From NCBI RefSeq assembly GCF_000426345.1, contig NZ_AUFE01000022.1, positions 1 through 64,000 on the forward strand: a DNA stretch of 64,000 nucleotides. Direction: 5' to 3'. Positions 47,080 through 59,454 of this stretch are shown one piece after another. How positions within the stretch are numbered: position 1 is the first letter of the stretch; each line of letters opens with the position of its first letter. Both the position numbers and the translations under genes were made by a program. This DNA is from Cupriavidus phytohabitans. Lineage in GTDB: Bacteria; Pseudomonadota; Gammaproteobacteria; Burkholderiales; Burkholderiaceae. Below the pieces are notes generated by a model, which was given only the letters and a program-made list of their open reading frames with translations, was not told the origin of the DNA and did not search any database.

Positions 47080-48216
47080 ATGACCGACTTTGAAAGCCAC
47101 CTCGCCCCGTACGCCGCCCGCTCCGCGCAGACGCGCGGGCGGGTGCACGCCGAACCCGCTTCGCAGTCGCGCAGCGAATTCCAGCGCGACCGCGACCGGG
47201 TCATCCACAGCACCGCGTTCCGGCGGCTCGAGTACAAGACCCAGGTCTTCGTCAACCATGAGGGGGACCTGTTCCGCACCCGGCTGACGCACAGCCTGGA
47301 GGTGGCGCAGATCGCCCGTTCGATCGCGCGCAACCTGCGCCTCAACGAAGACCTGGTCGAGGCCATCTCGCTGGCGCACGACCTCGGCCACACGCCCTTC
47401 GGCCATGCCGGGCAGGATGCGCTCAACGCCTGCATGAAGAATCATGGCGGCTTCGAGCACAACCTGCAGAGCCTGCTGGTGGTGGATGAGCTGGAGGAGC
47501 GCTACGGCGGCTTCAATGGCCTGAACCTCACCTTCGAGACCCGCGAGGGCATCCTGAAGCATTGCTCGCGCGTCAATGCCGCGGCGCTGGGCGAATTGGG
47601 CCGGCGCTTCCTGGAGGGCACGCAGCCGTCGCTGGAGGCACAGCTCGCCAACCTGGCCGACGAGATCGCCTACAACAACCACGATATCGACGATGGCCTG
47701 CGCTCCGGCCTGCTGACGCTGGAGCAGCTGGACGAAGTCCCGATGTGGGCGCGCCATCGCGCCGAGGTGGCCGATGCCTTCCCGGACGTGAATGGCCGGC
47801 GTGCCATCAATGAGACCGTCCGGCGCATGATCAACACGCTGATCGTCGACCTGATCGAGACCACCAGCCGCAATATCGCCGCCGCCAACCCGCGTAATAT
47901 CGACGCCGTGCGCGCCGCCGGCCCGCTGGTGGGCTTCAGTCCACAACTCCATGAGGAAGCGGCGACATTGAAGCGCTTCCTGTTCCGGCACCTGTACCGG
48001 CATTACCTGGTAATGCGGATGTCGGCCAAGGCCCAGCGCATTGTCGGCGACCTGTTCGGAGCCTTCATGTCCGATCCGCGCCTGCTGCCGCCGCAATACC
48101 AGGCCGGCCATGGCGCCGATCAGCCACGGCTGATCGCCCACTACATCGCCGGCATGACGGACCGCTATGCGATCCGCGAGCACCGGCGCATCTTCGCGGT
48201 CAGCGAGGGCAACTGA
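47080..48216 (+). CDS. dgt: dGTPase-like HD-domain triphosphohydrolase
   Basis: The protein has 378 residues. The HD metal site is visible as [19 protein letters not shown] then [18 protein letters not shown]. Family members remove triphosphate from dGTP or related nucleotides; this belongs to the Dgt-like group (type 2) annotated as deoxyguanosinetriphosphate triphosphohydrolase-like. The start at ATG 47080 ([15 protein letters not shown]) is the family-typical one, but ATG 47068 cannot be excluded. Confidence 0.92.
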   Translation: MTDFESHLAPYAARSAQTRGRVHAEPASQSRSEFQRDRDRVIHSTAFRRLEYKTQVFVNHEGDLFRTRLTHSLEVAQIARSIARNLRLNEDLVEAISLAHDLGHTPFGHAGQDALNACMKNHGGFEHNLQSLLVVDELEERYGGFNGLNLTFETREGILKHCSRVNAAALGELGRRFLEGTQPSLEAQLANLADEIAYNNHDIDDGLRSGLLTLEQLDEVPMWARHRAEVADAFPDVNGRRAINETVRRMINTLIVDLIETTSRNIAAANPRNIDAVRAAGPLVGFSPQLHEEAATLKRFLFRHLYRHYLVMRMSAKAQRIVGDLFGAFMSDPRLLPPQYQAGHGADQPRLIAHYIAGMTDRYAIREHRRIFAVSEGN

Positions 48217-48304
48217 CCGAGACGCGCGGAAGCGCGCCGGCTCTTCAGATAAAGTGGGGACGGATCAGGCTATCATGTGGGCATCGACGCTCGCATGACC
48301 TGCC

Positions 48305-49030
48305 ATGGCCCGACTTCCCCGTTTTTCCCCCGCCGGACTTCCCGCCCTGGTGTTGCAACGTGGCAACAATCGCCAGGACGTCTTTCTCGGCCCGGACGAC
48401 TACCTGCACTACCTCGACTGCCTGCGCATGGCCGCGCGCGAGCATGACCTGGCGGTCCACGCCTACGCGCTGCGGCCCAATCATGTCCACCTCGTGGCCA
48501 CGCCCAAGGGCCCGGACTCGTTGAGCCTGACCATGCAGGCGGTCGGCCGCCGCTATGCGCGCTACTTCAATCGCGTCGCCAATCGTACCGGCACGCTGTG
48601 GGAAGGACGCTTCCGCTCGGCGGTATTCGACCCGACACCGTGGATTCTGCCAGCCATGCTGTACGTCGAAGGCAATGCTATGCGCGCGGGCGAAGTATCG
48701 ACGCCGGAAGCCGATCGCTGGAGCAGCTATCGCCATCACGCCGGCATTGAGGCCAGCCCATTTGTGAGCGATCACTCCGCCTACTGGGAACTTGGCAATA
48801 CTCCGTTCGAGCGGCAGTCGAACTACCGCATGCTGACCGCCGAGGGGCTTTCCAGCCGCACGCTGGAGACCCTCCGCAGCCACGCTCACAGTGGCTGGCC
48901 TCTCGGCGGCGAGGTATTCCTGGCGCAACTCGAGCGTGGCGCAACCCGACGTGTCCAGCCCCTCCCGAAAGGACGCCCCAAAAAGGTGCGTTCCGCGCCG
49001 GAGGAGGTGACGCCAGCCGCGCAGAATTAA
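48305..49030 (+). CDS. REP-associated tyrosine transposase (RAYT)
   Basis: The protein has 241 residues of the Y1 (IS200-like) transposase family. The metal-binding HVH is at residues 60-62 (RPNHVHLVATP) and the catalytic tyrosine is Tyr84 or Tyr87 (GRRYARYFNR). LWEGRFRSAVFD is the RAYT-type continuation. These are single-copy, domesticated transposases linked to short palindromic repeats rather than full insertion sequences. Short related motifs flank it: AAAGTGGGGAC on the left (48251-48261) and two copies built on CCCCATTTAA on the right (49031-49094). No intact ends typical of a mobile element were found. Confidence 0.88.
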   Translation: MARLPRFSPAGLPALVLQRGNNRQDVFLGPDDYLHYLDCLRMAAREHDLAVHAYALRPNHVHLVATPKGPDSLSLTMQAVGRRYARYFNRVANRTGTLWEGRFRSAVFDPTPWILPAMLYVEGNAMRAGEVSTPEADRWSSYRHHAGIEASPFVSDHSAYWELGNTPFERQSNYRMLTAEGLSSRTLETLRSHAHSGWPLGGEVFLAQLERGATRRVQPLPKGRPKKVRSAPEEVTPAAQN

Positions 49031-49094
49031 TGTGTCCCCATTTAATTGGATCACCGAAACGGTGCGATATTAAATGTGTTCTGACCCCATTTAA
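49031..49094. repeat. Short repeated motifs beside the RAYT gene
   Basis: TGTGTCCCCATTTAAT (49031-49046) and TGTGTTCTGACCCCATTTAA (49075-49094) share the ends TGTGT and CCCCATTTAA. Their reverse complement resembles AAAGTGGGGAC at 48251-48261 left of the gene. This looks like a small inverted/direct repeat set linked to the transposase, comparable to REP-like sequences; whether copies occur elsewhere cannot be told. Confidence 0.5.
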
Positions 49095-49099
49095 AATTT

Positions 49100-49128
49100 T
49101 TGCGGGCTTTTCAGGATTCCCATATAGT
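49100..49128 (+). promoter_or_regulatory. Possible gltB promoter
   Basis: TTGCGG (49100-49105) and TATAGT (49123-49128) are 17 bp apart. The -10 is five of six to consensus, the -35 three of six. A leader of about 180 bases would follow. Confidence 0.4.
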
Positions 49129-49316
49129 TGCTCCACCCACAGTCATTGTGCGGCGCGTCACGCTCGTGTACGCCGCTGCGGCCCGCAGACAGCTTCGTCC
49201 CCATTTCCCTTCCCGCCGGTCCACCGGTTTGGGTGGATTTAAAGAGAGCGCGCGGTCCCCGTTCCGGTAGTCCAGCAGTTCGCGCAGCCTTCACCGGAAT
49301 TCAGCCCGTGGACCAA

Positions 49317-52300
49317 ATGAAGAACCTTTCGGCCCAAGCGCAGACCAGCGAGCAAATCAGCGAGTCTTCCTCCGCCCTCGACCTGCGTCCGCAGGCGCAA
49401 GGCATGTATGACCCGACCAACGAGCATGACGCCTGCGGCGTCGGCATGGTCGCGCACATCAAGGGCAAGAAGTCCCACGAGATCATTTCCCAGGGCCTGA
49501 AGATCCTGGAGAACCTGGACCACCGGGGTGCCGTCGGCGCGGACGCGCTGATGGGCGACGGTGCCGGTATCCTGATCCAGATTCCGGACCAGTTCTACCG
49601 CGAGGAAATGGCCGCGCAGGGCGTGAGCCTGCCGCCCGCCGGCGAATACGGCGTCGGCATGATCTTCCTGCCGAAGGAGCACGCTTCGCGCCTGGCCTGC
49701 GAGCAGGAACTGGAACGCACGGTCCGCCTGGAAGGCCAGGTCGTGCTGGGTTGGCGCGACGTGCCGGTCGACGCCCGCATGCCGATGTCGCCGACGGTGC
49801 GCAAGACCGAACCCGTGATCCGCCAGATCTTCATCGGTCGCGGCCGCGATATCATGACCACGGACGCGCTGGAACGTAAGCTCTACGTCATCCGCAAGAC
49901 CGCCAGCCACGCCATCCAGGCGCTCAAGCTCAAGCACGGCAAGGAATACTTCGTGCCGTCGATGTCGGCCCGTACCGTGGTGTACAAGGGCCTGCTGCTG
50001 GCCAACCAGGTCGGCGAGTACTACCTGGACCTGCAGGACCAGCGCGCCGTGTCGGCCCTGGCCCTGGTGCACCAGCGCTTCTCGACCAACACCTTCCCGG
50101 CCTGGGAACTGGCCCACCCGTACCGCATGGTCGCCCACAACGGCGAAATCAACACGGTCAAGGGCAACGTCAACTGGATCAACGCGCGTACCGGCGCGAT
50201 CTCGTCGCCGGTGCTGGGCGACGACCTGCCCAAGCTGTGGCCGCTGATCTACCCGGGCCAGTCCGATACGGCATCGTTCGACAACTGCCTCGAACTGCTG
50301 ACGATGGCCGGCTACCCGCTCGTCCACGCAATGATGATGATGATCCCGGAAGCCTGGGAACAGCACACGCTGATGGACGACAACCGTCGCGCCTTCTACG
50401 AGTACCACGCCGCCATGATGGAGCCGTGGGACGGCCCCGCCGCGATCTGCTTCACCGATGGCCGCCAGATCGGCGCCACGCTGGACCGCAACGGCCTGCG
50501 CCCGGCACGTTTCTACGTGACCGAGGACGACGTCGTGGTGCTGGCCTCGGAAGCCGGCGTGCTGCCGTTCCCCGAGTCGCGCATCGTTGAGAAATGGCGC
50601 CTGCAGCCGGGCAAGATGTTCCTGATCGACATGGAGCAGGGCCGCATCATCGACGACAAGGAACTCAAGGACAACCTGGCCAACGCCAAGCCGTACAAGA
50701 GCTGGATCGACGCCGTTCGCATCAAGCTGGACGAGATCGACGCCAAGCCCGAAGACGTCGCCGCCGAGAAGAAGCCGGTGGCCAAGCTGCTGGACCGCCA
50801 GCAGGCCTTCGGCTACACCCAGGAAGACGTCAAGTTCCTGATGGCGCCGATGGCGCTGGCCGGCGAAGAAGCCACCGGCTCGATGGGCAACGACTCGCCG
50901 CTGGCGATCCTGTCGTCCAAGAACAAGACGCTGTACCACTATTTCAAGCAGCTGTTCGCCCAGGTGACCAACCCGCCGATCGACCCGATCCGCGAGAACA
51001 TGGTGATGTCGCTGGTATCGTTCATCGGCCCGAAGCCGAACCTGCTCGAGCTGAACAACATCAACCCGCCGATGCGCCTCGAAGTGTCCCAGCCCGTGCT
51101 GGACTTCAAGGACATCGCCAAGATCCGCAACATCGAGCACTACACCGGCGGCAAGTTCCGTTCGTATGAACTGAACATCTGCTACCCGACCGCGTGGGGC
51201 AAGGAAGGCATCGAAGCGCGCCTGGCCTCGCTGTGCGCCGAAGCCGTGGATGCGGTGCGCTCGGGCTACAACATCCTGATCGTGACCGACCGCCCGGTGG
51301 ATGCCGACCATGTCGCCATCCCGGCTCTGCTGGCCACGTCCGCGATCCACCACCACCTGGTGGAGAAGGGCCTGCGCACGTCGACCGGCCTGGTGGTCGA
51401 GACCGGCACCGCGCGTGAAGTGCACCACTTCGCGCTGCTGGCCGGCTACGGCGCGGAAGCCGTGCACCCGTACCTGGCGATGGAAACCCTGGCCGACATG
51501 GCCAGCGGCCTGTCGGGCGACCTGTCGCCGGAAAAGGCGGTCAAGAACTTCGTCAAGGCGGTCGGCAAGGGCCTGTTCAAGGTGATGTCCAAGATGGGCA
51601 TCTCGACCTACATGTCGTACACCGGCGCGCAGATCTTCGAAGCCATCGGCCTGTCGCGCGAGCTGGTGCAGAAGTACTTCCACGGCACGCCGTCGAACGT
51701 CGAGGGCATCGGCATCTTCGAAGTGGCCGAGGAAGCGCTGCGCCTGCACACCGATGCCTTCGGCAACAGCCCGGTGCTGGAAAACATGCTGGACGCCGGC
51801 GGCGAGTACGCCTTCCGCATCCGTGGCGAAGAGCACATGTGGACCCCGGACTCGATCGCCAAGCTGCAGCACTCGGTGCGCGCCGACGACGGCAAGGGCG
51901 CGTACCAGACGTACAAGGAATACGCCAACATCATCAACGACCAGAGCAAGCGCCACATGACGCTGCGCGGTCTGTTCGAGTTCAAGGTCGACCCGGCCAA
52001 GGCGATTCCGCTGGAAGAAGTCGAGCCTGCCAAGGAAATCGTGCGGCGCTTTGCTACCGGCGCGATGTCGCTCGGCTCGATCTCGACCGAAGCCCATGCC
52101 ACGCTGGCCGTGGCGATGAACCGCATCGGCGGCAAGTCGAACACCGGCGAAGGCGGCGAAGACGAGAAGCGCTATCGCAATGAACTGCGCGGCATTCCCA
52201 TCAAGCAGGGCGACAGCCTGAAGAGCCTGCTGGGCGACGTGGTCGAGGCCGACCTGCCGCTGCAGGACGGCGACTCGCTGCGCTCGAAGATCAAGCAGGT

Positions 52301-54110
52301 GGCGTCGGGCCGCTTCGGCGTGACCGCCGAGTACCTGGCTTCCGCCGACCAGATCCAGATCAAGATGGCACAGGGCGCCAAGCCGGGCGAAGGCGGCCAG
52401 CTGCCGGGCCACAAGGTCTCGGACTACATCGGCAAGCTGCGTTACTCGGTGCCGGGCGTGGGCCTGATCTCGCCGCCCCCGCACCACGACATCTACTCGA
52501 TCGAGGATCTGGCACAGCTCATCCACGACCTGAAGAACGTCAACCCGTCGTCGGATATCTCGGTCAAGCTGGTGTCCGAAGTGGGCGTCGGCACGGTGGC
52601 CGCGGGCGTGTCCAAGGCCAAGGCCGACCACGTCGTGATCGCTGGCCATGATGGCGGCACCGGCGCCTCGCCGTGGTCGTCGATCAAGCACGCCGGCACG
52701 CCGTGGGAGCTGGGCCTGGCCGAGACGCAGCAGACGCTGCTGCTCAACGGCCTGCGCAACCGCATCCGCGTGCAGGCCGACGGCCAGATGAAGACCGGCC
52801 GCGACGTCGTCATCGGCGCGCTGCTGGGCGCCGACGAATTCGGCTTCGCCACGGCACCGCTGGTCGCCGAGGGTTGCATCATGATGCGCAAGTGCCACCT
52901 GAACACCTGCCCGGTGGGTGTGGCCACGCAGGATCCGCAGCTGCGCAAGAAGTTCCAGGGCAAGCCGGAGCACGTGGTCAACTTCTTCTTCTTTGTTGCC
53001 GAAGAAGCCCGCGAGATCATGGCCCAGCTGGGCATCCGCACCTTCGACGAGCTGATCGGCCGCGCCGACCTGCTCGACACCAAGCCAGGCATCGAACACT
53101 GGAAGGCACGCGGCCTGGACTTCAGCCGCATCTTCCACCAGGTGTCGCTGGGCGCGGACGTGCCGCTGTACCACACCGACGTGCAGGATCACGGCCTGTC
53201 GCAGGAAGCCGGCAAGGCGCTGGACCACGTGCTGATCGCCAAGGCCCGCCCGGCGATCGAGAAGGGCGAGCGCGTGTCGTTCATCCAGCCGGTCAAGAAC
53301 GTCAACCGCACCGTCGGCGCGATGCTGTCCGGCGTGGTCGCCAAGCAGCACGGCCACGAAGGCCTGCCCGACGACACCATCCACATCCAGCTGCAAGGCA
53401 CCGCCGGCCAGTCGTTCGGCGCGTTCCTGGCGCACGGCATCACGCTGGACCTGGTGGGCGACGGCAACGACTATGTCGGCAAGGGCCTGTCGGGCGGCCG
53501 CGTGATCGTGCGTGCCCCGCACGAGTTCCGCGGCGACCCGACCCGCAACATCATCGTCGGCAACACCGTGCTGTACGGTGCCATTGCCGGTGAAGCGTTC
53601 TTCAACGGCGTGGCCGGCGAGCGCTTCGCGGTGCGCAACTCCGGCGCCGTGGCAGTGGTGGAAGGCACCGGCGACCACGGTTGCGAGTACATGACCGGCG
53701 GCACGGTGGTGGTGCTGGGCGGCACCGGCCGCAACTTCGCGGCCGGCATGTCGGGCGGCGTGGCCTACGTCTATGACGAGGACGGCCTGTTCGACAAGCG
53801 CTGCAACACCTCGATGGTGGCGCTGGAAGCCGTGCTGGCCTCGGCCGACCAGGAGAAGGGCCAGCCCCAGGCCTCGTGGCACAAGGTCGACGGCAAGCGC
53901 GTGCTGGATGAAGCCATCCTGCGCAACCTGATCGAGCAGCACTTCCGCTACACCGGTTCCGAGCGCGCCAAGGCGCTGCTGGCTGACTGGACCACGGCAC
54001 GCCGCAAGTTCGTCAAGGTCTTCCCGACCGAGTACAAGCGCGCGCTGGGCGAGATGTACGCCAAGGAACAGGCAGCCCGCGACAGCGACCGCGAAGCCAT
54101 CGCGGCCTGA
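49317..54110 (+). CDS. gltB: Glutamate synthase (NADPH) large subunit
   Basis: The protein has 1597 residues. Cys40 in [16 protein letters not shown] is the expected N-terminal nucleophile of the glutaminase domain once a 39-residue propeptide is removed; E. coli and Azospirillum propeptides are of similar size, which supports ATG 49317 over ATG 49404. The central domain is followed by the FMN synthase domain with its 3Fe-4S cysteines ([15 protein letters not shown]), then the C-terminal beta-helix domain ([12 protein letters not shown]). It makes glutamate from glutamine and 2-oxoglutarate. gltD follows. Confidence 0.97.
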   Translation: MKNLSAQAQTSEQISESSSALDLRPQAQGMYDPTNEHDACGVGMVAHIKGKKSHEIISQGLKILENLDHRGAVGADALMGDGAGILIQIPDQFYREEMAAQGVSLPPAGEYGVGMIFLPKEHASRLACEQELERTVRLEGQVVLGWRDVPVDARMPMSPTVRKTEPVIRQIFIGRGRDIMTTDALERKLYVIRKTASHAIQALKLKHGKEYFVPSMSARTVVYKGLLLANQVGEYYLDLQDQRAVSALALVHQRFSTNTFPAWELAHPYRMVAHNGEINTVKGNVNWINARTGAISSPVLGDDLPKLWPLIYPGQSDTASFDNCLELLTMAGYPLVHAMMMMIPEAWEQHTLMDDNRRAFYEYHAAMMEPWDGPAAICFTDGRQIGATLDRNGLRPARFYVTEDDVVVLASEAGVLPFPESRIVEKWRLQPGKMFLIDMEQGRIIDDKELKDNLANAKPYKSWIDAVRIKLDEIDAKPEDVAAEKKPVAKLLDRQQAFGYTQEDVKFLMAPMALAGEEATGSMGNDSPLAILSSKNKTLYHYFKQLFAQVTNPPIDPIRENMVMSLVSFIGPKPNLLELNNINPPMRLEVSQPVLDFKDIAKIRNIEHYTGGKFRSYELNICYPTAWGKEGIEARLASLCAEAVDAVRSGYNILIVTDRPVDADHVAIPALLATSAIHHHLVEKGLRTSTGLVVETGTAREVHHFALLAGYGAEAVHPYLAMETLADMASGLSGDLSPEKAVKNFVKAVGKGLFKVMSKMGISTYMSYTGAQIFEAIGLSRELVQKYFHGTPSNVEGIGIFEVAEEALRLHTDAFGNSPVLENMLDAGGEYAFRIRGEEHMWTPDSIAKLQHSVRADDGKGAYQTYKEYANIINDQSKRHMTLRGLFEFKVDPAKAIPLEEVEPAKEIVRRFATGAMSLGSISTEAHATLAVAMNRIGGKSNTGEGGEDEKRYRNELRGIPIKQGDSLKSLLGDVVEADLPLQDGDSLRSKIKQVASGRFGVTAEYLASADQIQIKMAQGAKPGEGGQLPGHKVSDYIGKLRYSVPGVGLISPPPHHDIYSIEDLAQLIHDLKNVNPSSDISVKLVSEVGVGTVAAGVSKAKADHVVIAGHDGGTGASPWSSIKHAGTPWELGLAETQQTLLLNGLRNRIRVQADGQMKTGRDVVIGALLGADEFGFATAPLVAEGCIMMRKCHLNTCPVGVATQDPQLRKKFQGKPEHVVNFFFFVAEEAREIMAQLGIRTFDELIGRADLLDTKPGIEHWKARGLDFSRIFHQVSLGADVPLYHTDVQDHGLSQEAGKALDHVLIAKARPAIEKGERVSFIQPVKNVNRTVGAMLSGVVAKQHGHEGLPDDTIHIQLQGTAGQSFGAFLAHGITLDLVGDGNDYVGKGLSGGRVIVRAPHEFRGDPTRNIIVGNTVLYGAIAGEAFFNGVAGERFAVRNSGAVAVVEGTGDHGCEYMTGGTVVVLGGTGRNFAAGMSGGVAYVYDEDGLFDKRCNTSMVALEAVLASADQEKGQPQASWHKVDGKRVLDEAILRNLIEQHFRYTGSERAKALLADWTTARRKFVKVFPTEYKRALGEMYAKEQAARDSDREAIAA

Positions 54111-54232
54111 GCGCAGCAGCAAACCAACGTAGCGACGGGTCGCGGCAAGCCGCGGCGGCCCTGACAAGATACTGACCCCACCGCAGGGCCGGCGAAGCCG
54201 CCGGTCCCGCGCAGCATGACCAAGGACGCAAC

Positions 54233-55696
<1,464 letters not shown>

Positions 55697-55717
55697 TCCG
55701 CAGGTCACTGCCGCAGC

Positions 55718-55753
55718 AAAAAGCCCGCCCGGCGCAAGCCGGCGGGCTTTTTT
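55718..55753 (+). terminator. Terminator after gltD
   Basis: Five A, AGCCCGCC, a one-base bulge, GGC, loop GCAA, GCC, GGCGGGCT and six T form a long stem, shared with the convergent acetyltransferase gene. Confidence 0.9.
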
Positions 55754-55781
55754 CGTTGCGGGCGCGATGCCGTAGCCGGTT

Positions 55782-56321
55782 TCAGCCGGCCAGCGTCCTT
55801 TCCATCAGGATCGCAGCGGCACCATAGTCTGCCAGCTCGCCGGCGTGCCGTGCCGCGGTCTCTGCCGCTACCGGCGCGTACCCGAGCCTGCGCCACCAGG
55901 GCGCGGCCGACTGTACGGCGATCAGCCGCGAATGCTTCAGTCCGGCCGCCAGCGCAGCCGCTTGCGCTGCCGCATACAGCCGTGCCGCAAGCCCGCCGCC
56001 GCGCCCGGTGGGCGCCACGGCCATGTCGTGGACGAACCAGGTCAGTGGTGCCGGCGCCGCCGCCTGGCGCGAGCCGTCGTCGAGCAGGCCATCGAGCGGC
56101 GGCAGGCTGGTCTCGGGCCAGGCGTGGGTGAACAGGTAGGCGGCCAGGGTGCCGGGTTGGCGCGGATCGTCGGCGACCCAGCAGGTGGTGGGGGAGAGCG
56201 CCAGCCGGCTGGCTAGCGCGTCGCGGCTTTCCAGCAGCACTTCGGTATAGCAGGCGGCCTGCACGGCCAGCACGGCAGGCAGGTCGGCGGCCGCCATGGG
56301 CCGCAGGGGAAACATCGTCAT
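55782..56321 (-). CDS. GNAT-family N-acetyltransferase
   Basis: The protein has 179 residues. The acetyl-CoA-binding motif A is readable as HDMAVAPTGRGGGLAARLYA (R/QxxGxG/A type), and the C-terminal ARHAGELADYGAAAILMER is family-like. The acceptor substrate cannot be predicted. Two starts are possible, ATG 56321 and ATG 56315. A reverse-strand TATAAT at 56328-56333 is only seven bases from the first ATG. Confidence 0.8.
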   Translation of the reverse strand: MTMFPLRPMAAADLPAVLAVQAACYTEVLLESRDALASRLALSPTTCWVADDPRQPGTLAAYLFTHAWPETSLPPLDGLLDDGSRQAAAPAPLTWFVHDMAVAPTGRGGGLAARLYAAAQAAALAAGLKHSRLIAVQSAAPWWRRLGYAPVAAETAARHAGELADYGAAAILMERTLAG

Positions 56322-56559
56322 CGCGCGATTATAGCCGGCGGCCCAGGCGGGACCGCGGTGCGGCAGCATTGCGGGCATGGCGCGTTTGGCAAGGCTGGAC
56401 AAGGCCTTCAGGGTTCTCCCGGCTATGGTTTACGTGCCTGTGGCCATCCGGGCGATGTACTTACAATTTTCAGAAAACAACTAACGGAAACCGCCTCGCG
56501 AATCCTTTTTCCCCAGAACCAGCTCGCCGTCCCCTCAGGGGATGGGTGGGAGGAAATTG

Positions 56560-57648
56560 ATGACCGAAGTGCGCAATATGCCGCAACTTTGGCGAGGTAA
56601 AGTGAAGTTTGCGTCGTGGCCGTCCGCATGGGCGGTGCTCCGACGCTGGCTCCAGCCTTTCCTGTGCCTGTATGCGCTGGGCTGTGCCTCGCTCGCCCTT
56701 GCCGTGCCCGCGACGCCCGCTGTAGCCGGGCCGGGACTGGTACGCAGCATGTCTTTCCCGAACCGGCCGATGCGCCTGATCGTGCCGTTCCCGGCCGGCG
56801 GGGTGGCCGACGCGGTCGCCCGCCTGCTGGCAGAGCGCCTGTCGGAGCGGCTGGGCGTGCCAATGGAGGTCGACAACCGCCCCGGCGCAGGCGGCACCAC
56901 CGCGGGCGATGTCGTCGCCAAGGCCAGCTCGGACGGCCACACGTTGCTGTTCCACCAGGCCAATATGCTGATCCAGCCGGGGCTGGAGCCGGTGCCATAC
57001 GACGTCGTGCGCGATTTCACCCCGGTGGCGCGGGTCGCCACCACGCCGCTGTTCCTGGTGATCGACGCCCGGCTGCCGATGCGTACGCCGGAGCAGTGGA
57101 TGACCGCGGTGAAATCCAACCCGGGTTCCTACAGCTATGGCTACGGCCAGCCGGGCAGCCCTTCCCATCTGTACGCCGAGTACGCCGTGCGCGGCGTCCG
57201 CAGCGGCGTGCCGCTGGTCACCGCCAAGGGTGAGTCCGCGGTGGTGCAGGAGATGCTGGCCGGTCGCATCAGCGCCTGCTTCTGTTCGTTTGCCGCGGTA
57301 CAGAGCCAGGTCCGCAGCGGCGGGCTGCGGCTGATCGGCGTGACCGGCGTGGCGCGCTCGCCGCTGGCGCCGCTGGTGCCGACGCTGCAGGAGTCGGGGC
57401 TGGATGGGTACGCGGCGGCGGCCTGGTTTGGCGTGATGGCGCCCGCCAAGACGCCGCGGGCGATCGTTGCGCGGCTGGCAGTCGAACTCGACGCGGTGAT
57501 GGCCGAGCGCGAAGTGCGCTCCCGGCTCCAGGCCGCCGGGCTGACCACGCTGCGCGATTCGCCGGAGGCCTTCGCCACGGCGATCCGTTCGGAATCGATC
57601 CAGTGGCAGGTGATTCTGCGGGACGCCAGCCAGGTGCAGGAACCCTGA
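56560..57648 (+). CDS. Bug-family (TctC-like) periplasmic binding protein
   Basis: The protein has 362 residues. A membrane/signal segment at about 30-55 is followed by the TctC/Bug fold: FPNRPMRLIVPFPAGGVADA, VEVDNRPGAGG-like sequence (MEVDNRPGAGGTTAGDVV) and the YGYGQPGSPSHLYAE region. These proteins bind carboxylates for tripartite tricarboxylate transporters; Burkholderiales have very many without linked transporter genes, and no tctA/tctB is near. ATG 56560 has GGGAGG six bases upstream. The long N-terminus before the signal segment is unusual. Confidence 0.88.
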   Translation: MTEVRNMPQLWRGKVKFASWPSAWAVLRRWLQPFLCLYALGCASLALAVPATPAVAGPGLVRSMSFPNRPMRLIVPFPAGGVADAVARLLAERLSERLGVPMEVDNRPGAGGTTAGDVVAKASSDGHTLLFHQANMLIQPGLEPVPYDVVRDFTPVARVATTPLFLVIDARLPMRTPEQWMTAVKSNPGSYSYGYGQPGSPSHLYAEYAVRGVRSGVPLVTAKGESAVVQEMLAGRISACFCSFAAVQSQVRSGGLRLIGVTGVARSPLAPLVPTLQESGLDGYAAAAWFGVMAPAKTPRAIVARLAVELDAVMAEREVRSRLQAAGLTTLRDSPEAFATAIRSESIQWQVILRDASQVQEP

Positions 57649-57783
57649 AGGAAAAATTTCCGCTCACAGAATCAGACGCTTTCCTATTGCATCGGTCCGC
57701 AGCGATGTGGCGCGCGACACACGGGTGCCAGCAGGGCTAGGTAGTACACCTTATAATGCGCCCCTGTCCCGACCGGTGCCAAC

Positions 57784-58602
57784 GTGACCGATTCTGCTCA
57801 AAACCTCGTCGAACTGAATGCGGTGGATTTCGCTTATGCGGACCACGGCAAGCCCATCCTGTCCGGCCTCACCATGCAATTTCCGCGTGGCAAGGTGATT
57901 GCGGTCATGGGCGGTTCGGGGTGCGGCAAGACCACGGTGCTGCGGCTGATCGGCGGCCAGGTGCGCCCCCAGGCGGGCGCGGTTCGCTTCGACGGCACCG
58001 ATATCCACCAGCTCGATACCCGCGGCCTGTACGCGGTGCGGCGCCAGATGGGCATGCTGTTCCAGTTCGGCGCGCTGTTTACCGATTTGTCGGTCTTCGA
58101 CAATGTGGCCTTTCCGCTGCGCGAGCATACCGACCTGCCGGACTCGATGATCCGCGACCTGGTGCTGATGAAGCTGAACGCGGTCGGCCTGCGCGGTGCG
58201 CGCGACCTGATGCCGTCGCAGATCTCGGGCGGCATGGCGCGGCGCGTGGCGCTGGCGCGCGCGATCGCGCTCGATCCCGCGCTGCTGATGTATGACGAGC
58301 CCTTCGCTGGCCTCGACCCGATCTCGCTCGGCCTGACCGCCCGCCTGATCCGCAGCCTGAACGACGCGCTCGGCGCGACCACGATCATCGTCTCGCACGA
58401 CGTGCACGAGACCTTCCAGATCGCCGACTACGTGTATTTCATTGCCGACGGGCGCATCGCCGCGCAGGGCGAGCCCGAGGCACTGCGCGCCTCCACCGAT
58501 CCGTTCGTGCACCAGTTCGTCCACGCCGAGGCCGACGGCCCGGTGCCGTTCCACTACCCGGGGCCGTCGCTGGCCGAGGACTTTGCCGGGAGGGCGCGGT
58601 GA
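57784..58602 (+). CDS. mlaF: Phospholipid ABC transporter ATP-binding protein MlaF
   Basis: The protein has 272 residues with a GTG start. Walker A GGSGCGKTT is at 43-51, the signature is ISGGMARRVALARAI, Walker B LLMYDEP, and the H-loop is IIVSHDVHE. It powers lipid movement between the two membranes in the Mla pathway. A consensus TATAAT at 57752-57757 lies 26 bases before the start without a good -35. The order mlaFEDACB is normal for Burkholderiales. Confidence 0.95.
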   Translation: MTDSAQNLVELNAVDFAYADHGKPILSGLTMQFPRGKVIAVMGGSGCGKTTVLRLIGGQVRPQAGAVRFDGTDIHQLDTRGLYAVRRQMGMLFQFGALFTDLSVFDNVAFPLREHTDLPDSMIRDLVLMKLNAVGLRGARDLMPSQISGGMARRVALARAIALDPALLMYDEPFAGLDPISLGLTARLIRSLNDALGATTIIVSHDVHETFQIADYVYFIADGRIAAQGEPEALRASTDPFVHQFVHAEADGPVPFHYPGPSLAEDFAGRAR

Positions 58603-59378
58603 TCGGTTTCTTTACCACCATCGGCGCGGCCGTGCGCCGCAACGTGACGGGCCTGGGCCATGCCACCCGCATGTTCCTTACCGTGCTGGGCCTGTCACCG
58701 GCATTGCTGCGCCGTTTCCGCCTGGTGACCGACCAGGTTTTCTTTGTCGGCAACCTGTCGCTGGTAATCATCGCCGTGTCGGGCCTGTTCGTCGGCTTCG
58801 TGCTCGGCCTGCAGGGCTACTACACGCTGAACCGCTACGGCTCCGAGCAGGCGCTGGGTCTGCTGGTGGCGCTGTCGCTGGTGCGCGAACTGGGGCCGGT
58901 GGTGACCGCGCTGCTGTTTGCGGGGCGCGCCGGCACCTCGCTGACTGCCGAGATCGGCCTGATGAAGGCGGGCGAGCAACTGACCGCGATGGAAATGATG
59001 GCGGTGAACCCGCTGCAGCGCGTGGTCGCGCCGCGTTTCTGGGCGGGCGTGATTGCCATGCCGGTGCTGGCGGCGATTTTCAGCGCGGTGGGCATCCTGG
59101 GCGGCTACGTGGTCGGCGTGCAGCTGATCGGCGTCGACGCAGGTGCCTTCTGGTCGCAGATGCAGGGCGGCGTCGACGTGCGCGCCGACGTGCTCAATGG
59201 CGTGATCAAGAGCTTTATTTTTGGCATTGCCGTGACGTTCATTGCCTTGTACCAGGGCTTCGAGGCCAAGCCGACGCCCGAGGGCGTCTCGCGCGCGACC
59301 ACCCGCACCGTGGTGATCGCGTCGCTGGCGGTGCTGGGGCTGGATTTCCTGCTGACCGCGCTGATGTTCAGCAACTGA
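58599..59378 (+). CDS. mlaE: Phospholipid ABC transporter permease MlaE
   Basis: The protein has 259 residues with a GTG start overlapping the mlaF stop (GTGA). Five or six membrane helices are seen, with LVRELGPVVTALLFAGRAGT, the coupling-region motif, and MKAGEQLTAMEMMAVNP following. It forms the inner-membrane core of the Mla transporter. Confidence 0.95.
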   Translation: MIGFFTTIGAAVRRNVTGLGHATRMFLTVLGLSPALLRRFRLVTDQVFFVGNLSLVIIAVSGLFVGFVLGLQGYYTLNRYGSEQALGLLVALSLVRELGPVVTALLFAGRAGTSLTAEIGLMKAGEQLTAMEMMAVNPLQRVVAPRFWAGVIAMPVLAAIFSAVGILGGYVVGVQLIGVDAGAFWSQMQGGVDVRADVLNGVIKSFIFGIAVTFIALYQGFEAKPTPEGVSRATTRTVVIASLAVLGLDFLLTALMFSN

Positions 59379-59454
59379 CGGCTGGCAGCCGGCGCGGACC
59401 ATTCTGACTGCAACACAGCGACAAGACACTACGGGGTTGAAGAAAGAGATTCCA

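Noticed and set aside
49239..54167. A 1642-residue open frame on the reverse strand opposite gltB
   Set aside because: It mirrors the whole gltB gene. In GC-rich coding DNA the antisense frame is often free of stops. Its translation shows no family features.
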